Shown here: piece by piece, positions 16,432 through 27,059 of the stretch
Numbering within the stretch: position 1 is the stretch's first letter
Layout: every line of letters begins with the position of its first letter
Assembly (NCBI RefSeq): GCF_016907715.1
Contig: NZ_JAFBCM010000001.1
Coordinates: 124,001-188,000 of the forward strand
Direction of reading: 5' to 3'
From: Tenggerimyces flavus
Lineage (GTDB): Bacteria; Actinomycetota; Actinomycetes; Propionibacteriales; Actinopolymorphaceae
DNA: 64,000 nt
The notes under the pieces: model-generated
Told to the model about the DNA's origin: nothing
The model's input: only the letters and a program-made list of their open reading frames with translations
Databases searched by the model: none
Made by a program: the position numbers and the translations under genes

Positions 16432-17058
16432 TCAGCCGGTCTTGGTGAGCGCTGTGTCGCTGATCGCGTAGGTCACCGGCTTGCCGCAAGGCTCGCCCGC
16501 CGGGGCGACGCTGACCGTCACGGTCCTGGTGTGGCCATTCACGAGACGGAACTCGCACACGCCCACCTTGTCGGTCGGCTTCGCGACCGTCGCGATTTCC
16601 TCCCGTGCGTAGGGCGGGAGCCCGATCGCCTTTGGAGTGATGCGGTAGGCCGCCAACTGGACCGTGGCCGTGCCGTCCTTCGTGGCTGAAAGGTGGAGCC
16701 TCAGGTCCACCTCGGGACGGATGAAGAAGCTGCCGAGGGGACGCCCCGAGGCCAGCCCCAAGGCCGCTGACTCCGTGGCCTTTGGCGACGACGCGGCGAT
16801 GACTGGGGCGCGGCCGCTTTCGGGCTCGTTCGATCGCAGCAGCTGGGGGCCGACGAGGGCTCCCACGGTCGCGAGGGCGGCCACCCCCGCGACCGCGAGG
16901 CCGATCGACCGGCCGCGGTGGGAACGCGGCCGGGCGTCTGTGTCGGATGAGGCGAGGCGCGCACTCACCCGCGTCCACGCGTGCGGCGAGATGCGCGCGT
17001 TCTCCGCATCGGCGCGCAGCACCGTACGGATCCGCTGCTCGAGGTCGTCGTCACTCAT
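16432..17058 (-). CDS. probable anti-sigma membrane protein
   Basis: 208 residues from ATG 17058, overlapping the end of the sigma factor gene by eight bases. The N-terminus (1-47) is cytosolic and helical, one membrane helix lies at about 53-72 (SIGLAVAGVAALATVGALVG), and the C-terminal outer domain contains VGVCEFRLVNG and EPCGKP, giving two cysteines. Gene order and topology fit a regulator of the SigE-family factor, though no zinc-finger (HxxxCxxC) motif is present, so the mechanism is not the classic one. The outer domain resembles the secreted protein at 17617. Confidence 0.65.
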   Translation of the reverse strand: MSDDDLEQRIRTVLRADAENARISPHAWTRVSARLASSDTDARPRSHRGRSIGLAVAGVAALATVGALVGPQLLRSNEPESGRAPVIAASSPKATESAALGLASGRPLGSFFIRPEVDLRLHLSATKDGTATVQLAAYRITPKAIGLPPYAREEIATVAKPTDKVGVCEFRLVNGHTRTVTVSVAPAGEPCGKPVTYAISDTALTKTG

Positions 17059-17611
17059 GCGTAGCCCTCCCGTCTCCCGCACGCGTGGAGAGCGGGTCGC
17101 CACCGCTCTCCACGCGTCCGGGCGTCTCGTCCAGCCGCTTGGCCAGTTGCCGCAGCGCTCGGTGCGTCTGGCTCTTCACCGTTCCCACCGAGACACCCAG
17201 GACCGCCGCGGTCTCTTCCTCGGACAGGTCCGCGTAGTAACGCAGCACAACGCAAGCCCGCTTGCGGATCGGCAGCTCGCGGATGATCCGCGCGAGGTCC
17301 ATGCTCGCGCTGCTGTGCTCGTCGGGCGCCGGCTCCGGATCCATCGGCGCCGGCGCGTGCTTGCGTTCGACCAGCCGCCGCCGGAAGCCCTGCTTGACCA
17401 GGTTGACGACGGTGGCGCGCAGGTACGCGGGCGCCGCCTCCGCGTTGCGGAGCCGATCGAGCCGCGGCCACGCCCGCAGGAACGCGTCCTGCGCGAGGTC
17501 CTCGGCCTGGTCCCGATCGCCGGTGAGCAGGTACGCGAGCCTGGTCAGCTCCGCGTACCGTTCGGCGAACAACGCCTCCAGCGTCGTCGCCCTCTCCTCC
17601 GGCGCGGTCAT
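17051..17611 (-). CDS. SigE-family ECF RNA polymerase sigma factor
   Basis: 186 residues from ATG 17611. Region 2 (about 10-80) reads FAERYAELTRLAYLLTGDRD then AEDLAQDAFLRAWPRL; region 4 (about 110-165) has ACVVLRYYADLSEEETAAVL and GVSVGTVKSQTHRAL. This is the group usually named SigE-family (ECF41-unrelated, actinobacterial). It heads an operon with the membrane partner gene and lies six bases after the secreted-protein gene. The regulon is unknown. Confidence 0.88.
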   Translation of the reverse strand: MTAPEERATTLEALFAERYAELTRLAYLLTGDRDQAEDLAQDAFLRAWPRLDRLRNAEAAPAYLRATVVNLVKQGFRRRLVERKHAPAPMDPEPAPDEHSSASMDLARIIRELPIRKRACVVLRYYADLSEEETAAVLGVSVGTVKSQTHRALRQLAKRLDETPGRVESGGDPLSTRAGDGRATHE

Positions 17612-17616
17612 TGGCG

Positions 17617-18042
17617 TCAGCCCTCGACCAGCTTGCCGTTCTCGACCTGGAACCGCGCCACCTCGGCGCACTCGACCGACGGGGTGACGAGCAGCTTCAC
17701 CGAGACCTCGGGCCGCGGGGTGTCGGACACGGCGAACTCGCAGACGGCGCCGAGGTCGGTGAGCACGAACCAGAACCAGGGCTCGTCGCCGATCGGCAGC
17801 TTCCCGACCGAGGTCCAGGTGTCACCGTTGCGCTGGAACGCCTCGACGGTCGCGGTCGCGCCGGGTGGCGCACCCTGCTCCGCCGCCGCGACCTTGGTCG
17901 CCGTGATCGTCGCGCGGAAGTCGTTCGCCTCGCCGGTCGCGATCTCCGTCAGCTCCGGCTTGGCCGCCTGCGCACCCGTGGGCGCAACGGCGGCGACCGC
18001 CACCGCGAGCAGTACGGCACCGAGCCCCAGCACTCGTCGCAC
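17617..18042 (-). CDS. small secreted protein related to anti-sigma outer domain
   Basis: 141 residues with a clear signal peptide (GLGAVLLAVAVAAVAPTGAQ, cleavage after AQA about residue 26). GTG 18042 follows GGGAGGTGG. The mature part has two cysteines in AVCEFAVSDTPRPEVSVKLL and SVECAEVARF, which matches the spacing and context of VCEF ... TVSV ... C in the anti-sigma protein at 16432. It is transcribed ahead of the sigma gene, so the three form one unit. It may be a soluble partner or decoy for the sensor; inference. Confidence 0.7.
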   Translation of the reverse strand: MRRVLGLGAVLLAVAVAAVAPTGAQAAKPELTEIATGEANDFRATITATKVAAAEQGAPPGATATVEAFQRNGDTWTSVGKLPIGDEPWFWFVLTDLGAVCEFAVSDTPRPEVSVKLLVTPSVECAEVARFQVENGKLVEG

Positions 18043-18234
18043 CTAACCCACCTCCCGCCAGGTGAGGAGAAGTCTGGTGGGCCCGCCCGGCCGCCGAGGC
18101 GTTCGGTGGGCCCGATGTGGTGATGCACGAGCATGCCCGAAGGGTTGCCGCCCGCCGCGAGATTTCTTCGCGAGGCGCCAGGGACGGGCGTGACGTATCT
18201 TGAGGACGAGGTGTGCCTACCTGGGGAGGGATCG

Positions 18235-19011
18235 GTGGACTGGACGCTCCCGATCTTCGCGCCGTACGTTCCGGCCAAGGTACGCGCGACGCTCACCTCC
18301 CCCGACGCCCTCGACGAGTGGTGGATCTACCCGACGGAGGAAGTGCGCCGGCAGGTGTTCCTGATCGCGGCGCTGACCGCCGTGGCGTGCGTGCTGGCCC
18401 TGATGGTGACGCCGATCTTCGCCATCTGCGCGACCGGGCTGACCGTGGGGGCGATCGTGGCCACGAAACAGCTGCGGCGCCAGGCCGACCTCGACGAGGC
18501 GCGCCCGTTCCGCAAGGACGTCCTCCGGCCGGACGTGGACCTGGACCAGTTCGGCCAGTCCATGGTCGCCGGGGTGAACGAGGCCATCGGAAAGGTCAGT
18601 ACGTCCCGGGCCGCCCGCGAAGGACACCTCCCGGGTTGGGAGGGCCTGCTCGAGGATCAGCGGTGGCGCATCGCGAAGGCGGCGGCGGACCTGGCGAAGG
18701 CGCGCCGGATGCTCGGCCCGGGCGCCGCGAGGATGGCGGAGCAGGCACGGACGGCCGACACCACGGCCGCCGCGATCGAGCAGCGGGTCGGCGAGGTCAT
18801 GCGGTTCGCCGCGTCGGTGCACGAGGTCGACCAGACGCTGGCCGTACGCGACGCGGTGCTGCACCGCGAGGAGATCGACGACACCCTGCTCACCGCGTAC
18901 GCCGCCGCCTCCGACGAGACCACCAGCCGGCAGCTCGACGAGCTGGCACGGCAGGCCCAGGCCGGCGTCGACGCCGCGGTGAAGGCACTGAGGTTCTTGG
19001 ACCGATCGTGA
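18235..19011 (+). CDS. two-helix membrane protein with coiled coil, unknown
   Basis: 258 residues from GTG 18235, chosen because GGGGAGGG lies at 18223-18230; the frame is open farther upstream. VDWTLPIFAPYVPAKVRATL is followed by DALDEWWIYPTEEVRRQV, two adjacent hydrophobic helices (about 45-85), then a long helical, probably coiled-coil region to the end. No family recognised. The layout suggests a membrane-anchored cytoplasmic helical protein. Confidence 0.6.
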   Translation: MDWTLPIFAPYVPAKVRATLTSPDALDEWWIYPTEEVRRQVFLIAALTAVACVLALMVTPIFAICATGLTVGAIVATKQLRRQADLDEARPFRKDVLRPDVDLDQFGQSMVAGVNEAIGKVSTSRAAREGHLPGWEGLLEDQRWRIAKAAADLAKARRMLGPGAARMAEQARTADTTAAAIEQRVGEVMRFAASVHEVDQTLAVRDAVLHREEIDDTLLTAYAAASDETTSRQLDELARQAQAGVDAAVKALRFLDRS

Positions 19012-19257
19012 CCCGGCCTGTCCTGGACGGGACAGTGACCGTGGGTGCATGATCAACTACATGCGATTCGCGTCGCGGCTTTGCTCGCCGTTCATCGCGT
19101 GGCAACAACCGTTCGGCGAGGTGTGGGCGTCCGCTAAGCGCTCCTCCCAAACCACTCGCCGCGACGTCCGAATCGTCTTCTTCCACAAGACCCCTTGGTT
19201 GCTTAGCGTGACGAGCGTCCAGTGACACGCGTCACACCGTCGTGCACGGAGGTCGCG
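19012..19257. promoter_or_regulatory. upstream region of acetate operon
   Basis: 246 bp without a gene. It contains the inverted pair CGCTAAGC (19132-19139) and GCTTAGCG (19201-19208) and, nearer the start codon, the Crp-like site listed separately. GGAGG at 19248-19252 is the ribosome binding site for the DUF485 gene. No convincing -35/-10 pair was identified. Confidence 0.5.
19221..19236. promoter_or_regulatory. Crp/GlxR-like binding site
   Basis: AGTGACACGCGTCACA matches the consensus TGTGA-N6-TCACA at nine of ten fixed positions. It lies 21 bp before the start of the DUF485-symporter operon. A Crp gene is present in this window at 42051. Corynebacterial GlxR and mycobacterial Crp control acetate genes, so this placement makes sense; direct binding is inferred. 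Confidence 0.6.
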
Positions 19258-19596
19258 GTGCCCGAACCGACTGTCCAACAGAAGCAGCAGGCCTACGCGT
19301 CTATCGCGAAGAGCGGCGAGTTTCGTGAACTACGCAAGCGATATCGCAACTTTGCGTTCCCGTGGACGATCGCGTTCATGGTGTGGTACCTGCTGTACGT
19401 CGTGTGCGCCAACTGGGCGCCCGGCTTCATGTCAGCCAAGGTCCTCGGCAACATCAACGTCGCCCTCGTGTTCGGGCTGCTGCAGTTCGTCTCGACGTTC
19501 CTGATCGCCTTCCTCTACAGCCGGCACGCCAACAAGGCGCTCGACCCCATCGCTGACCGGCTGAACGCCGAATACCGGAAGGGAATCAGCGCATGA
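19258..19596 (+). CDS. DUF485 family membrane protein
   Basis: 112 residues from GTG 19258 with GGAGG five bases upstream. Residues about 20-40 read ELRKRYRNFAFPWTIAFMVW, characteristic of DUF485, with two membrane helices (about 33-52 and 68-90). These proteins are encoded directly before ActP/MctC symporters. The stop overlaps the symporter ATG (ATGA), so the pair is coupled. Confidence 0.9.
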   Translation: MPEPTVQQKQQAYASIAKSGEFRELRKRYRNFAFPWTIAFMVWYLLYVVCANWAPGFMSAKVLGNINVALVFGLLQFVSTFLIAFLYSRHANKALDPIADRLNAEYRKGISA

Positions 19597-21254
19597 GCGC
19601 CGGCACTCAGCTGCTCGCGGCGACCTCGACATCCCATCGCCCGTTGACGATTGTGCTGTTCCTGATCGTCGTCGCGATCACGCTTTACGTGACGCTGTGG
19701 GCGAGCCGGCAGAACAAGACCGCCGCCGACTACTACGCCGCCGGCCGCAGCTTCTCCGGCGTACAGAACGGTCTCGCGATCTCCGGCGACTACATGTCGG
19801 CCGCGAGCTTCCTCGGCATCTCCGGCGCGATCGCGCTGTCCGGGTACGACGGATTCCTTTACTCCATTGGCTTCCTGGTCGCCTGGCTGGTCGCGCTCCT
19901 GCTCGTCGCCGAGCTGCTGCGGAACTCCGGCAGGTTCACCCTCGCCGACCAGCTCGCGTTCCGGATGCGCCAGCGTCCGGTACGTACGGCCGCCGCCGTC
20001 TCCACGCTCGGCGTCTCGATCTTCTACCTGCTGGCCCAGATGGTCGGCGCCGGCGCGCTCGTCTCCCTGCTGCTCGGGGTCACCGGCGACGCGGCGAAGA
20101 ACATCACGATCGTCCTCGTCGGCGTGCTGATGATCTTCTACGTCACGGTCGGCGGCATGAAGGGCACGACCTGGGTCCAGATCGTCAAGGCCGTCTTGCT
20201 CATGACCGGAACGGTCGTCATCACAGTCATCGTGCTCTGGCAGTTCCGCTTCAACCTCTCCGAGCTGCTCGGCGCCGCCGCCAGCAACACCGGTAAGGGA
20301 TCGGCGTTCCTCGAACCAGGGTTGAGGTACGGCACGACCCTCACCTCGAAGATCGACTTCCTCTCGCTCAGCCTCGCGCTCGTCCTGGGCACGGCCGGAC
20401 TGCCGCACATCCTGATCCGCTTCTACACCGTGCCCACCTCGAAGACGGCACGAACGTCGGTCACGTGGGCCATCGGCTTGATCGGTGCGTTCTACCTGAT
20501 GACGTTGGTGCTCGGCTTCGGCGCCGCCGCCCTGCTCGACACCGGACCCGAGTCCCAGGTCGCCAAATCGGCAGGCAACGTCGCGTCGCCCCTGCTCGCC
20601 GAGGCAGCGGGCGGCGGCGCCGGATCGACCGGAGGAGCCATTCTGCTGGCGCTGATCGCCGCGGTCGCGTTCGCCACGATCCTCGCCGTGGTGGCCGGAT
20701 TGACACTGACCTCAGCGTCCAGCTTCGCCCACGACATCTACGCCCATGTGATGAAGAAGGGCCAGGCGTCGGAGAAGGACGAGCTGCGTACGGCCCGGAT
20801 CGCCGCGTTCATCATCGGCGCGGTCGCGATCGCCCTCGCGATCCCGGCACAGAAGCTCAACATCGCGTTCCTGGTGGCCCTGGCGTTCGCGGTCGCGGCG
20901 TCGGCGAACCTCCCCGCGATCATCTACAACCTGTTCTGGCGGAGGTTCAACACCCGCGGCGCGGTGTGGAGCATCTACGGCGGTCTGATCTCCTGCATCC
21001 TGCTGGTGATCTTCTCGCCCGTGGTGTCCGGCAAGGTCGGGCCGACCGGGGCCAGCGCGTCGCTGTTCCCGCTCGGCGTCGACTTCAGCTGGTTCCCGCT
21101 GGAGAACCCCGGCCTGGTCTCGATCCCGATCGGGTTCCTGCTCGGTTGGATCGGAGCGATCACCTCGAAGGAGCCGGAGGCCCAGGCTGGCTACGACGAG
21201 CTCGAGGTCCGCGCGCTGACCGGATCCGGCGCGGAGGGAGCAACACAGCACTAA
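19593..21254 (+). CDS. cation/acetate symporter (ActP/MctC-like)
   Basis: 553 residues with about 13 membrane helices. ADYYAAGRSFSGVQNGLAIS, GDYMSAASFLGISGAIAL and LGTAGLPHILIRFYTVPTSK are hallmarks of the acetate/pyruvate/propionate branch of the SSS family. It follows a DUF485 gene and precedes acs, so imported acetate would be activated at once. It is ended by a strong hairpin at 21286. A second, more diverged symporter lies at 14682. Confidence 0.9.
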   Translation: MSAGTQLLAATSTSHRPLTIVLFLIVVAITLYVTLWASRQNKTAADYYAAGRSFSGVQNGLAISGDYMSAASFLGISGAIALSGYDGFLYSIGFLVAWLVALLLVAELLRNSGRFTLADQLAFRMRQRPVRTAAAVSTLGVSIFYLLAQMVGAGALVSLLLGVTGDAAKNITIVLVGVLMIFYVTVGGMKGTTWVQIVKAVLLMTGTVVITVIVLWQFRFNLSELLGAAASNTGKGSAFLEPGLRYGTTLTSKIDFLSLSLALVLGTAGLPHILIRFYTVPTSKTARTSVTWAIGLIGAFYLMTLVLGFGAAALLDTGPESQVAKSAGNVASPLLAEAAGGGAGSTGGAILLALIAAVAFATILAVVAGLTLTSASSFAHDIYAHVMKKGQASEKDELRTARIAAFIIGAVAIALAIPAQKLNIAFLVALAFAVAASANLPAIIYNLFWRRFNTRGAVWSIYGGLISCILLVIFSPVVSGKVGPTGASASLFPLGVDFSWFPLENPGLVSIPIGFLLGWIGAITSKEPEAQAGYDELEVRALTGSGAEGATQH

Positions 21255-21285
21255 GGCACCAAGGAGACTTCCCTCCTCCCCCTGA

Positions 21286-21339
21286 AGAAACCACCCGGCC
21301 GGGAATCCGCACCCTCCATCCTCCGGCCGGGTGGTTTCT
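21286..21339. terminator. terminator between symporter and acs
   Basis: Perfect 17-bp inverted repeat, left arm 21286-21302 (agaaaccacccggccgg), right arm 21323-21339, 20-base loop. It would end transcription of the symporter operon, so acs needs its own promoter in 21340-21401. Confidence 0.85.
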
Positions 21340-21401
21340 TATCGGTCCGTACTAAGGTCTTTCGAAGCAGCTTTGAGCAACCCAGAGAGGGGCAGGCAGC
21401 C

Positions 21402-23366
<1,965 letters not shown>

Positions 23367-23370
23367 GCAC

Positions 23371-23420
23371 CCGCGGTCCGCCCTCGCCGGGGCTATTGGC
23401 GTGGCGAGGGTGGGCCGCGG
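23371..23420. terminator. terminator after acs
   Basis: 18-bp stem (23371-23388 with 23403-23420), all Watson-Crick except two G-U pairs, just after the acs stop. No T-tract follows, as is common in actinobacteria. Confidence 0.7.
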
Positions 23421-23437
23421 CCCGTAACGTTCTAGGC

Positions 23438-24106
23438 ATGGCGAAGGTCCTGACGGTCAACCTCGCGCACCCGCGTCCCAATCCGGACAAGGGATTGCTG
23501 CTCACCGGCATCGACAAGCGGCCGACCGCCGAGCCGGTCGAGGTGCGCGCACCTGGGCCGAAGCAAGGCGGGCTCGGCAGCGGGCTGGTCGGCGACGTGC
23601 TCGGCGACACCGACAACCACGGCGGTGAGTCCCAGGCCGTGTACGCGTACGCCCGCGAGGACCTCGACGACTGGGCCCGCACGCTCGGGCGTGACCTGAG
23701 CAACGGCCAGTTCGGCGAGAACCTCACCACCTCGGGCGTCGACGTCACCGGCGCGCTTATCGGCGAGCGCTGGCAGATCGGCGACGAGGTCGTGCTCGAG
23801 GTCGCGGTCCCGCGCATCCCGTGCCGGACGTTCGCCGGCTGGCTCGCCGAACACCAGTGGATCAAGACGTTCACCAAGGCCGCCATCCCCGGCGCCTACC
23901 TGCGCGTGCAGACGCCCGGCAAGGTCCGCGCCGGCGACCGGCTCACCGTCCTCGACCGGCCTGAGCACGACGTCACGATCGGCCTGGTCTTCCGCGCGCT
24001 CACCCTCGAGCCCGAGCTGCTGCCGCAGCTGCTGGTCGCGGACGCACTACCCGAGGAGACCAAGGAGCGCGCCCGCCGGCGTACCGGGTTCCAGCTCGAC
24101 GACTAG
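23438..24106 (+). CDS. MOSC domain protein, YiiM-like
   Basis: 222 residues from ATG 23438. GESQAVYAYAREDLDDWA, FGENLTTSGVDVTGALIGER and PRIPCRTFAGWL (with the conserved cysteine) define the MOSC fold, and the C-terminal helical segment matches the 3-alpha domain of YiiM. YiiM-type proteins use molybdenum cofactor to reduce N-hydroxylated compounds; the role here is inferred from that family. Confidence 0.85.
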   Translation: MAKVLTVNLAHPRPNPDKGLLLTGIDKRPTAEPVEVRAPGPKQGGLGSGLVGDVLGDTDNHGGESQAVYAYAREDLDDWARTLGRDLSNGQFGENLTTSGVDVTGALIGERWQIGDEVVLEVAVPRIPCRTFAGWLAEHQWIKTFTKAAIPGAYLRVQTPGKVRAGDRLTVLDRPEHDVTIGLVFRALTLEPELLPQLLVADALPEETKERARRRTGFQLDD

Positions 24107-24173
24107 TAACGATCTTTCGTCCGACGGTTGGATCGACCGGTCCGGCCCGGCCCGGTCCCGCCCCGCCCTGGGG

Positions 24174-24252
24174 CCAATGATCATGTAAACATGATCATTG
24201 GCCGCTTTACGTGGGCTGGACGCCAGGTAGAGGGGCCACTGGCCGGGTAAGG
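24174..24252. repeat. interspersed palindromic element, copy 1
   Basis: A 28-bp near-perfect palindrome (24174-24201, arms CCAATGATCATGT / ACATGATCATTGG, centre AA) followed by about 50 bp related to a second copy at 47111. The shared downstream part includes GCCGCTTTACGTGGG and CCGGGTAA. A second, weaker inverted repeat (GCCGCTTTAC ... GTAAGGCG) encloses it. It lies between MOSC and MepA-like genes. It looks like a non-autonomous intergenic repeat rather than an operator. Confidence 0.75.
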
Positions 24253-24380
24253 CGCCCGCGGCTATTTGCCTGACACGACCCAGTAACTTTCCTACGGTCT
24301 GGGCATTGACGCCGGCAACGGGCTTCGAAGAGGATGCGGGAGACAGCAGACGAACGCACGCCCACCCTGGGGGCCCACTC

Positions 24381-25346
24381 ATGCGTCAGTCCCGGCTCGT
24401 CTTCACGCTCCTGCTCGTCGGCGTGGTCCTCCTCGCCACGGCCCAGCCGTCGAGCGCGTTCGCCAACGCGTTCTTCCACACCCAGAGCACGGGCAACCGC
24501 GGCGCGGACGTGCTCGCGATCCAGCACCTGCTCAACCACCACGGTCAGACCGCCGCCACCGACGGCGTGCTCAACACCGGGACGGATACCGCGGTCCGCG
24601 CGTTCCAGTCCGCGAAGGGGCTGAGCGTCGACGGCATCGTCGGACCCGCGACCTGGGGCGCGCTCGTCCCGACGCTCCGCGAGGGCGCGAGCGGTGCCGC
24701 CGTCCGCGCGTTGCAAGTCGAGCTGAACGCCAAGCGCCGGCTCAACCTCGCGGTCGACGGCGTGTTCGACGCCGAGGTGACGAGCGCGGTCCGTACGTTC
24801 CAGTCGCATGCCGGCATCGGTGTCGACGGGGTCGTCGGGCCGATCACCTGGCGCAACCTGGTCTGGCACTACGACTATCCGGACTTCAGTGCGGGCGCCT
24901 GTGATCAGGACCCGGACGGGAACGGTACGGCGAACTGGGCCACCGCGGCGGCGATCGCCCAACTGGAGCAGGGGATCCGCTCGTTCCAGGCGACCGGCCA
25001 GGGCCTCGTGCCGTACGGTGACGCCGGCTTCGAGCACGGCGGCGACATCCCCGGCCACGGCAGCCACGAGGTCGGGCTGGACATCGACATCTGGCCGATC
25101 CGTACCGACAACGGCCAGTGCACCGCCGGACGGATCACCTGGCAGTCCGCCACGTACGACCGCGCCGCGACCCGCCAACTGATCCAGGCGATCCGCGCGG
25201 CCGCACCCGGGCACATCCGGTGGGTCTTCTTCAACGACCCGACGCTGATCTCCGAGGGTCTGTCCACGCACGAGGCCAACCACGACAACCACCTGCACGT
25301 CCGGTACTGCGAAAAGGTGCATCCGAGTTCGCTGTACGACTGCTAA
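24381..25346 (+). CDS. secreted MepA-like endopeptidase with two peptidoglycan-binding domains
   Basis: 321 residues from ATG 24381. A signal peptide (LLLVGVVLLATAQPSSAFA) is followed by two PG_binding_1 repeats (about 40-95 and 100-155; each ends DGIVGPATWGAL or DGVVGPITWRNL). The C-terminal catalytic domain has GHGSHEVGLDIDIWP and ANHDNHLHVRYC, the His/Asp and His zinc ligands of penicillin-insensitive murein endopeptidases (M74) and LAS-type enzymes. It should cleave peptide cross-links in the wall. It stands alone behind the palindromic repeat. Confidence 0.88.
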   Translation: MRQSRLVFTLLLVGVVLLATAQPSSAFANAFFHTQSTGNRGADVLAIQHLLNHHGQTAATDGVLNTGTDTAVRAFQSAKGLSVDGIVGPATWGALVPTLREGASGAAVRALQVELNAKRRLNLAVDGVFDAEVTSAVRTFQSHAGIGVDGVVGPITWRNLVWHYDYPDFSAGACDQDPDGNGTANWATAAAIAQLEQGIRSFQATGQGLVPYGDAGFEHGGDIPGHGSHEVGLDIDIWPIRTDNGQCTAGRITWQSATYDRAATRQLIQAIRAAAPGHIRWVFFNDPTLISEGLSTHEANHDNHLHVRYCEKVHPSSLYDC

Positions 25347-25486
25347 CGTCCACCGCATGGAGAAGCTTGTGAACACCGGGGCGGCCGGTGCAGTTGCACC
25401 CGGTCGCTCCAGCACGCGCTGACTGAACTCTGTCGTTCATCTCACGCGTGCTGCGTAGATCGCGCAGCCCGGAAGGGTTGTGACCC

Positions 25487-26602
25487 TTGCTTCTCCTTGC
25501 CTACTTGGCTTACATCTCGATTTCCATGCCCGACAACGTGGGCGGCGTGGCGTGGCCGTCTGTGCGGCTCGACGTCGACCAGCCGCTCGGAGCGCTCGGC
25601 CTGTTCGTACCGTTCGGCGTCACCGGGTACATCCTGTCCGCCTCGGCGACGGGGTTTCTCCTTGCCCGCATGAGCGTTGGCCGGCTGCTGACCTGGATGA
25701 CCGCCGTCTCCGCTCTCGGCCTCGCGGTGTACGCGCTGGCTGGTGAGTTCTGGATCCTGCTGGTCTGCGCGTTCGTCTCGGGGATCACCTCCGGCGCCAT
25801 CGACTCCGGGCTGAACGTCTACGCGGCAAAGCGATTCAGCGCACGACACATCACCTGGATGCACGCCTTCTTCTGCGTGGGCGCGATGCTCGGCCCGGCG
25901 CTGTTCGTCGCACTGCTGGGCGCTGGCGTGACCTGGCGGTGGACGTACGCCGGCCTCGCCGCGATGCAGGGCGTACTCGCCGTCGCGTTCGGCTTCACCG
26001 CACGACGATGGGCGCACGCGGAGCCGGAACCGCGCAAGGCCGGCCCGCTGCCGGGTGCGCGCAAGCTGTGGCCGAGCCTCGCGACGTTCGCACTGCAGAC
26101 CGGGGTCGAGAACGGCACCGGGATCTGGGCGTTCGTCTACCTCACCGAGGGACGCGGCATGGCGACCCAACCGGCCGGGCTCACCGTGTCGGCGTTCTGG
26201 GCGATGATGCTGCTGGGGCGGATCGTCGTGGGCCAGCTGGCGGATCGCGTCGGGCCGCGGCGCATCCTCACGTACGGCGCCCTGGGAACGCTGCTCGGCG
26301 CGGCGCTCCTCGCCGTTCCGGGTCCGGCCTGGCTGGGGTCGGTGGGCGTCGCGGTGATCGGGTTCGCGTCCGCGCCGATGTTCCCGTTGCTCACGTTGAC
26401 GACCAAGGACCGGGTGGGCGCAGCGCACGCCGACCGGGTGATCGGCCTGCAGTTCGCGACGTCCGGCGCGGCCGGCGCGGTGATCCCGGGTGCCACGATC
26501 GGCTTGCTGGTCAGCGGATTCGGGCCGATCGCGATCGGCCCGTTCCTCGCCGCCCTCGCGGTCGTGCTGTGCCTGGTCTTCTGGCGGCTCATGCGGCAGT
26601 GA
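25487..26602 (+). CDS. MFS transporter
   Basis: 371 residues with 11-12 membrane helices. YISISMPDNVGGVAWPSVRL at the start and LLGRIVVGQLADRVGPRRIL in the loop between helices 8 and 9 are typical of small MFS carriers annotated as sugar or unknown transporters. A stop codon lies two codons before TTG 25487, so TTG (with GGAAGGG at 25471-25477) is the best start. GTG 25480 in another frame might point to a frameshift at the start. The end overlaps the convergent reductase gene by 14 bases. Confidence 0.78.
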   Translation: MLLLAYLAYISISMPDNVGGVAWPSVRLDVDQPLGALGLFVPFGVTGYILSASATGFLLARMSVGRLLTWMTAVSALGLAVYALAGEFWILLVCAFVSGITSGAIDSGLNVYAAKRFSARHITWMHAFFCVGAMLGPALFVALLGAGVTWRWTYAGLAAMQGVLAVAFGFTARRWAHAEPEPRKAGPLPGARKLWPSLATFALQTGVENGTGIWAFVYLTEGRGMATQPAGLTVSAFWAMMLLGRIVVGQLADRVGPRRILTYGALGTLLGAALLAVPGPAWLGSVGVAVIGFASAPMFPLLTLTTKDRVGAAHADRVIGLQFATSGAAGAVIPGATIGLLVSGFGPIAIGPFLAALAVVLCLVFWRLMRQ

Positions 26603-27059
26603 GGCGCAGGACGGGCAGGATGCGGTCGGTCTGGGTCTGGTACTCCGCCATGCTCGGCCGCTCCGCGGTGATGCGGTCCCACGCCTCGGCGCGGCGGTCG
26701 CCGGTGAGCTGTTCGGCCGTCACGTCGTACCGCTTGCCGGCGACCTCGATCGACAGCGCGTCGGGGTGGGCGACGACGTTGTAGTACCAGGCCGGGTTGC
26801 GCGCGGCGCCGCCGAGCGAGGCGACGACCAGCCAGGCGTTCGGGCCGTCGAGGACGTAGCCGACCGGCGTCACGCGTACGGTGCCGGACTTCGCGCCCTT
26901 GGTCGTGAGGTACAGCACCGGCTGCCCCAGGAACGTGTCGCCCTTCTTGCGATGGCTGCGGATCAACGCCTTCCGGAACAGCTTGGCGACCAGCAGGTGC
27001 GCCCACGTGATCCTCGCGCCGCGGGTTCCCGAACGAGTTGCCGTGCGAATTGTTGTCAT
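26589..27059 (-). CDS. nitroreductase/quinone reductase family (Ddn-like) protein
   Basis: 156 residues from ATG 27059. VLYLTTKGAKSGTVRVTPVG and WLVVASLGGAARNPAWYYNV are signatures of the F420H2-dependent Ddn family, which reduces quinones and some nitro drugs. It is divergent from a MarR gene; a palindrome overlaps its start codon. The two probably form a redox-stress unit (inference). Confidence 0.87.
   Translation of the reverse strand: MTTIRTATRSGTRGARITWAHLLVAKLFRKALIRSHRKKGDTFLGQPVLYLTTKGAKSGTVRVTPVGYVLDGPNAWLVVASLGGAARNPAWYYNVVAHPDALSIEVAGKRYDVTAEQLTGDRRAEAWDRITAERPSMAEYQTQTDRILPVLRLTAA

Noticed and set aside
25357-25422. 21-codon ORF (MEKLVNTGAAGAVAPGRSST) before the MFS gene
   Set aside because: No ribosome binding site and no conservation evidence; could be a leader peptide, but the support is too weak.
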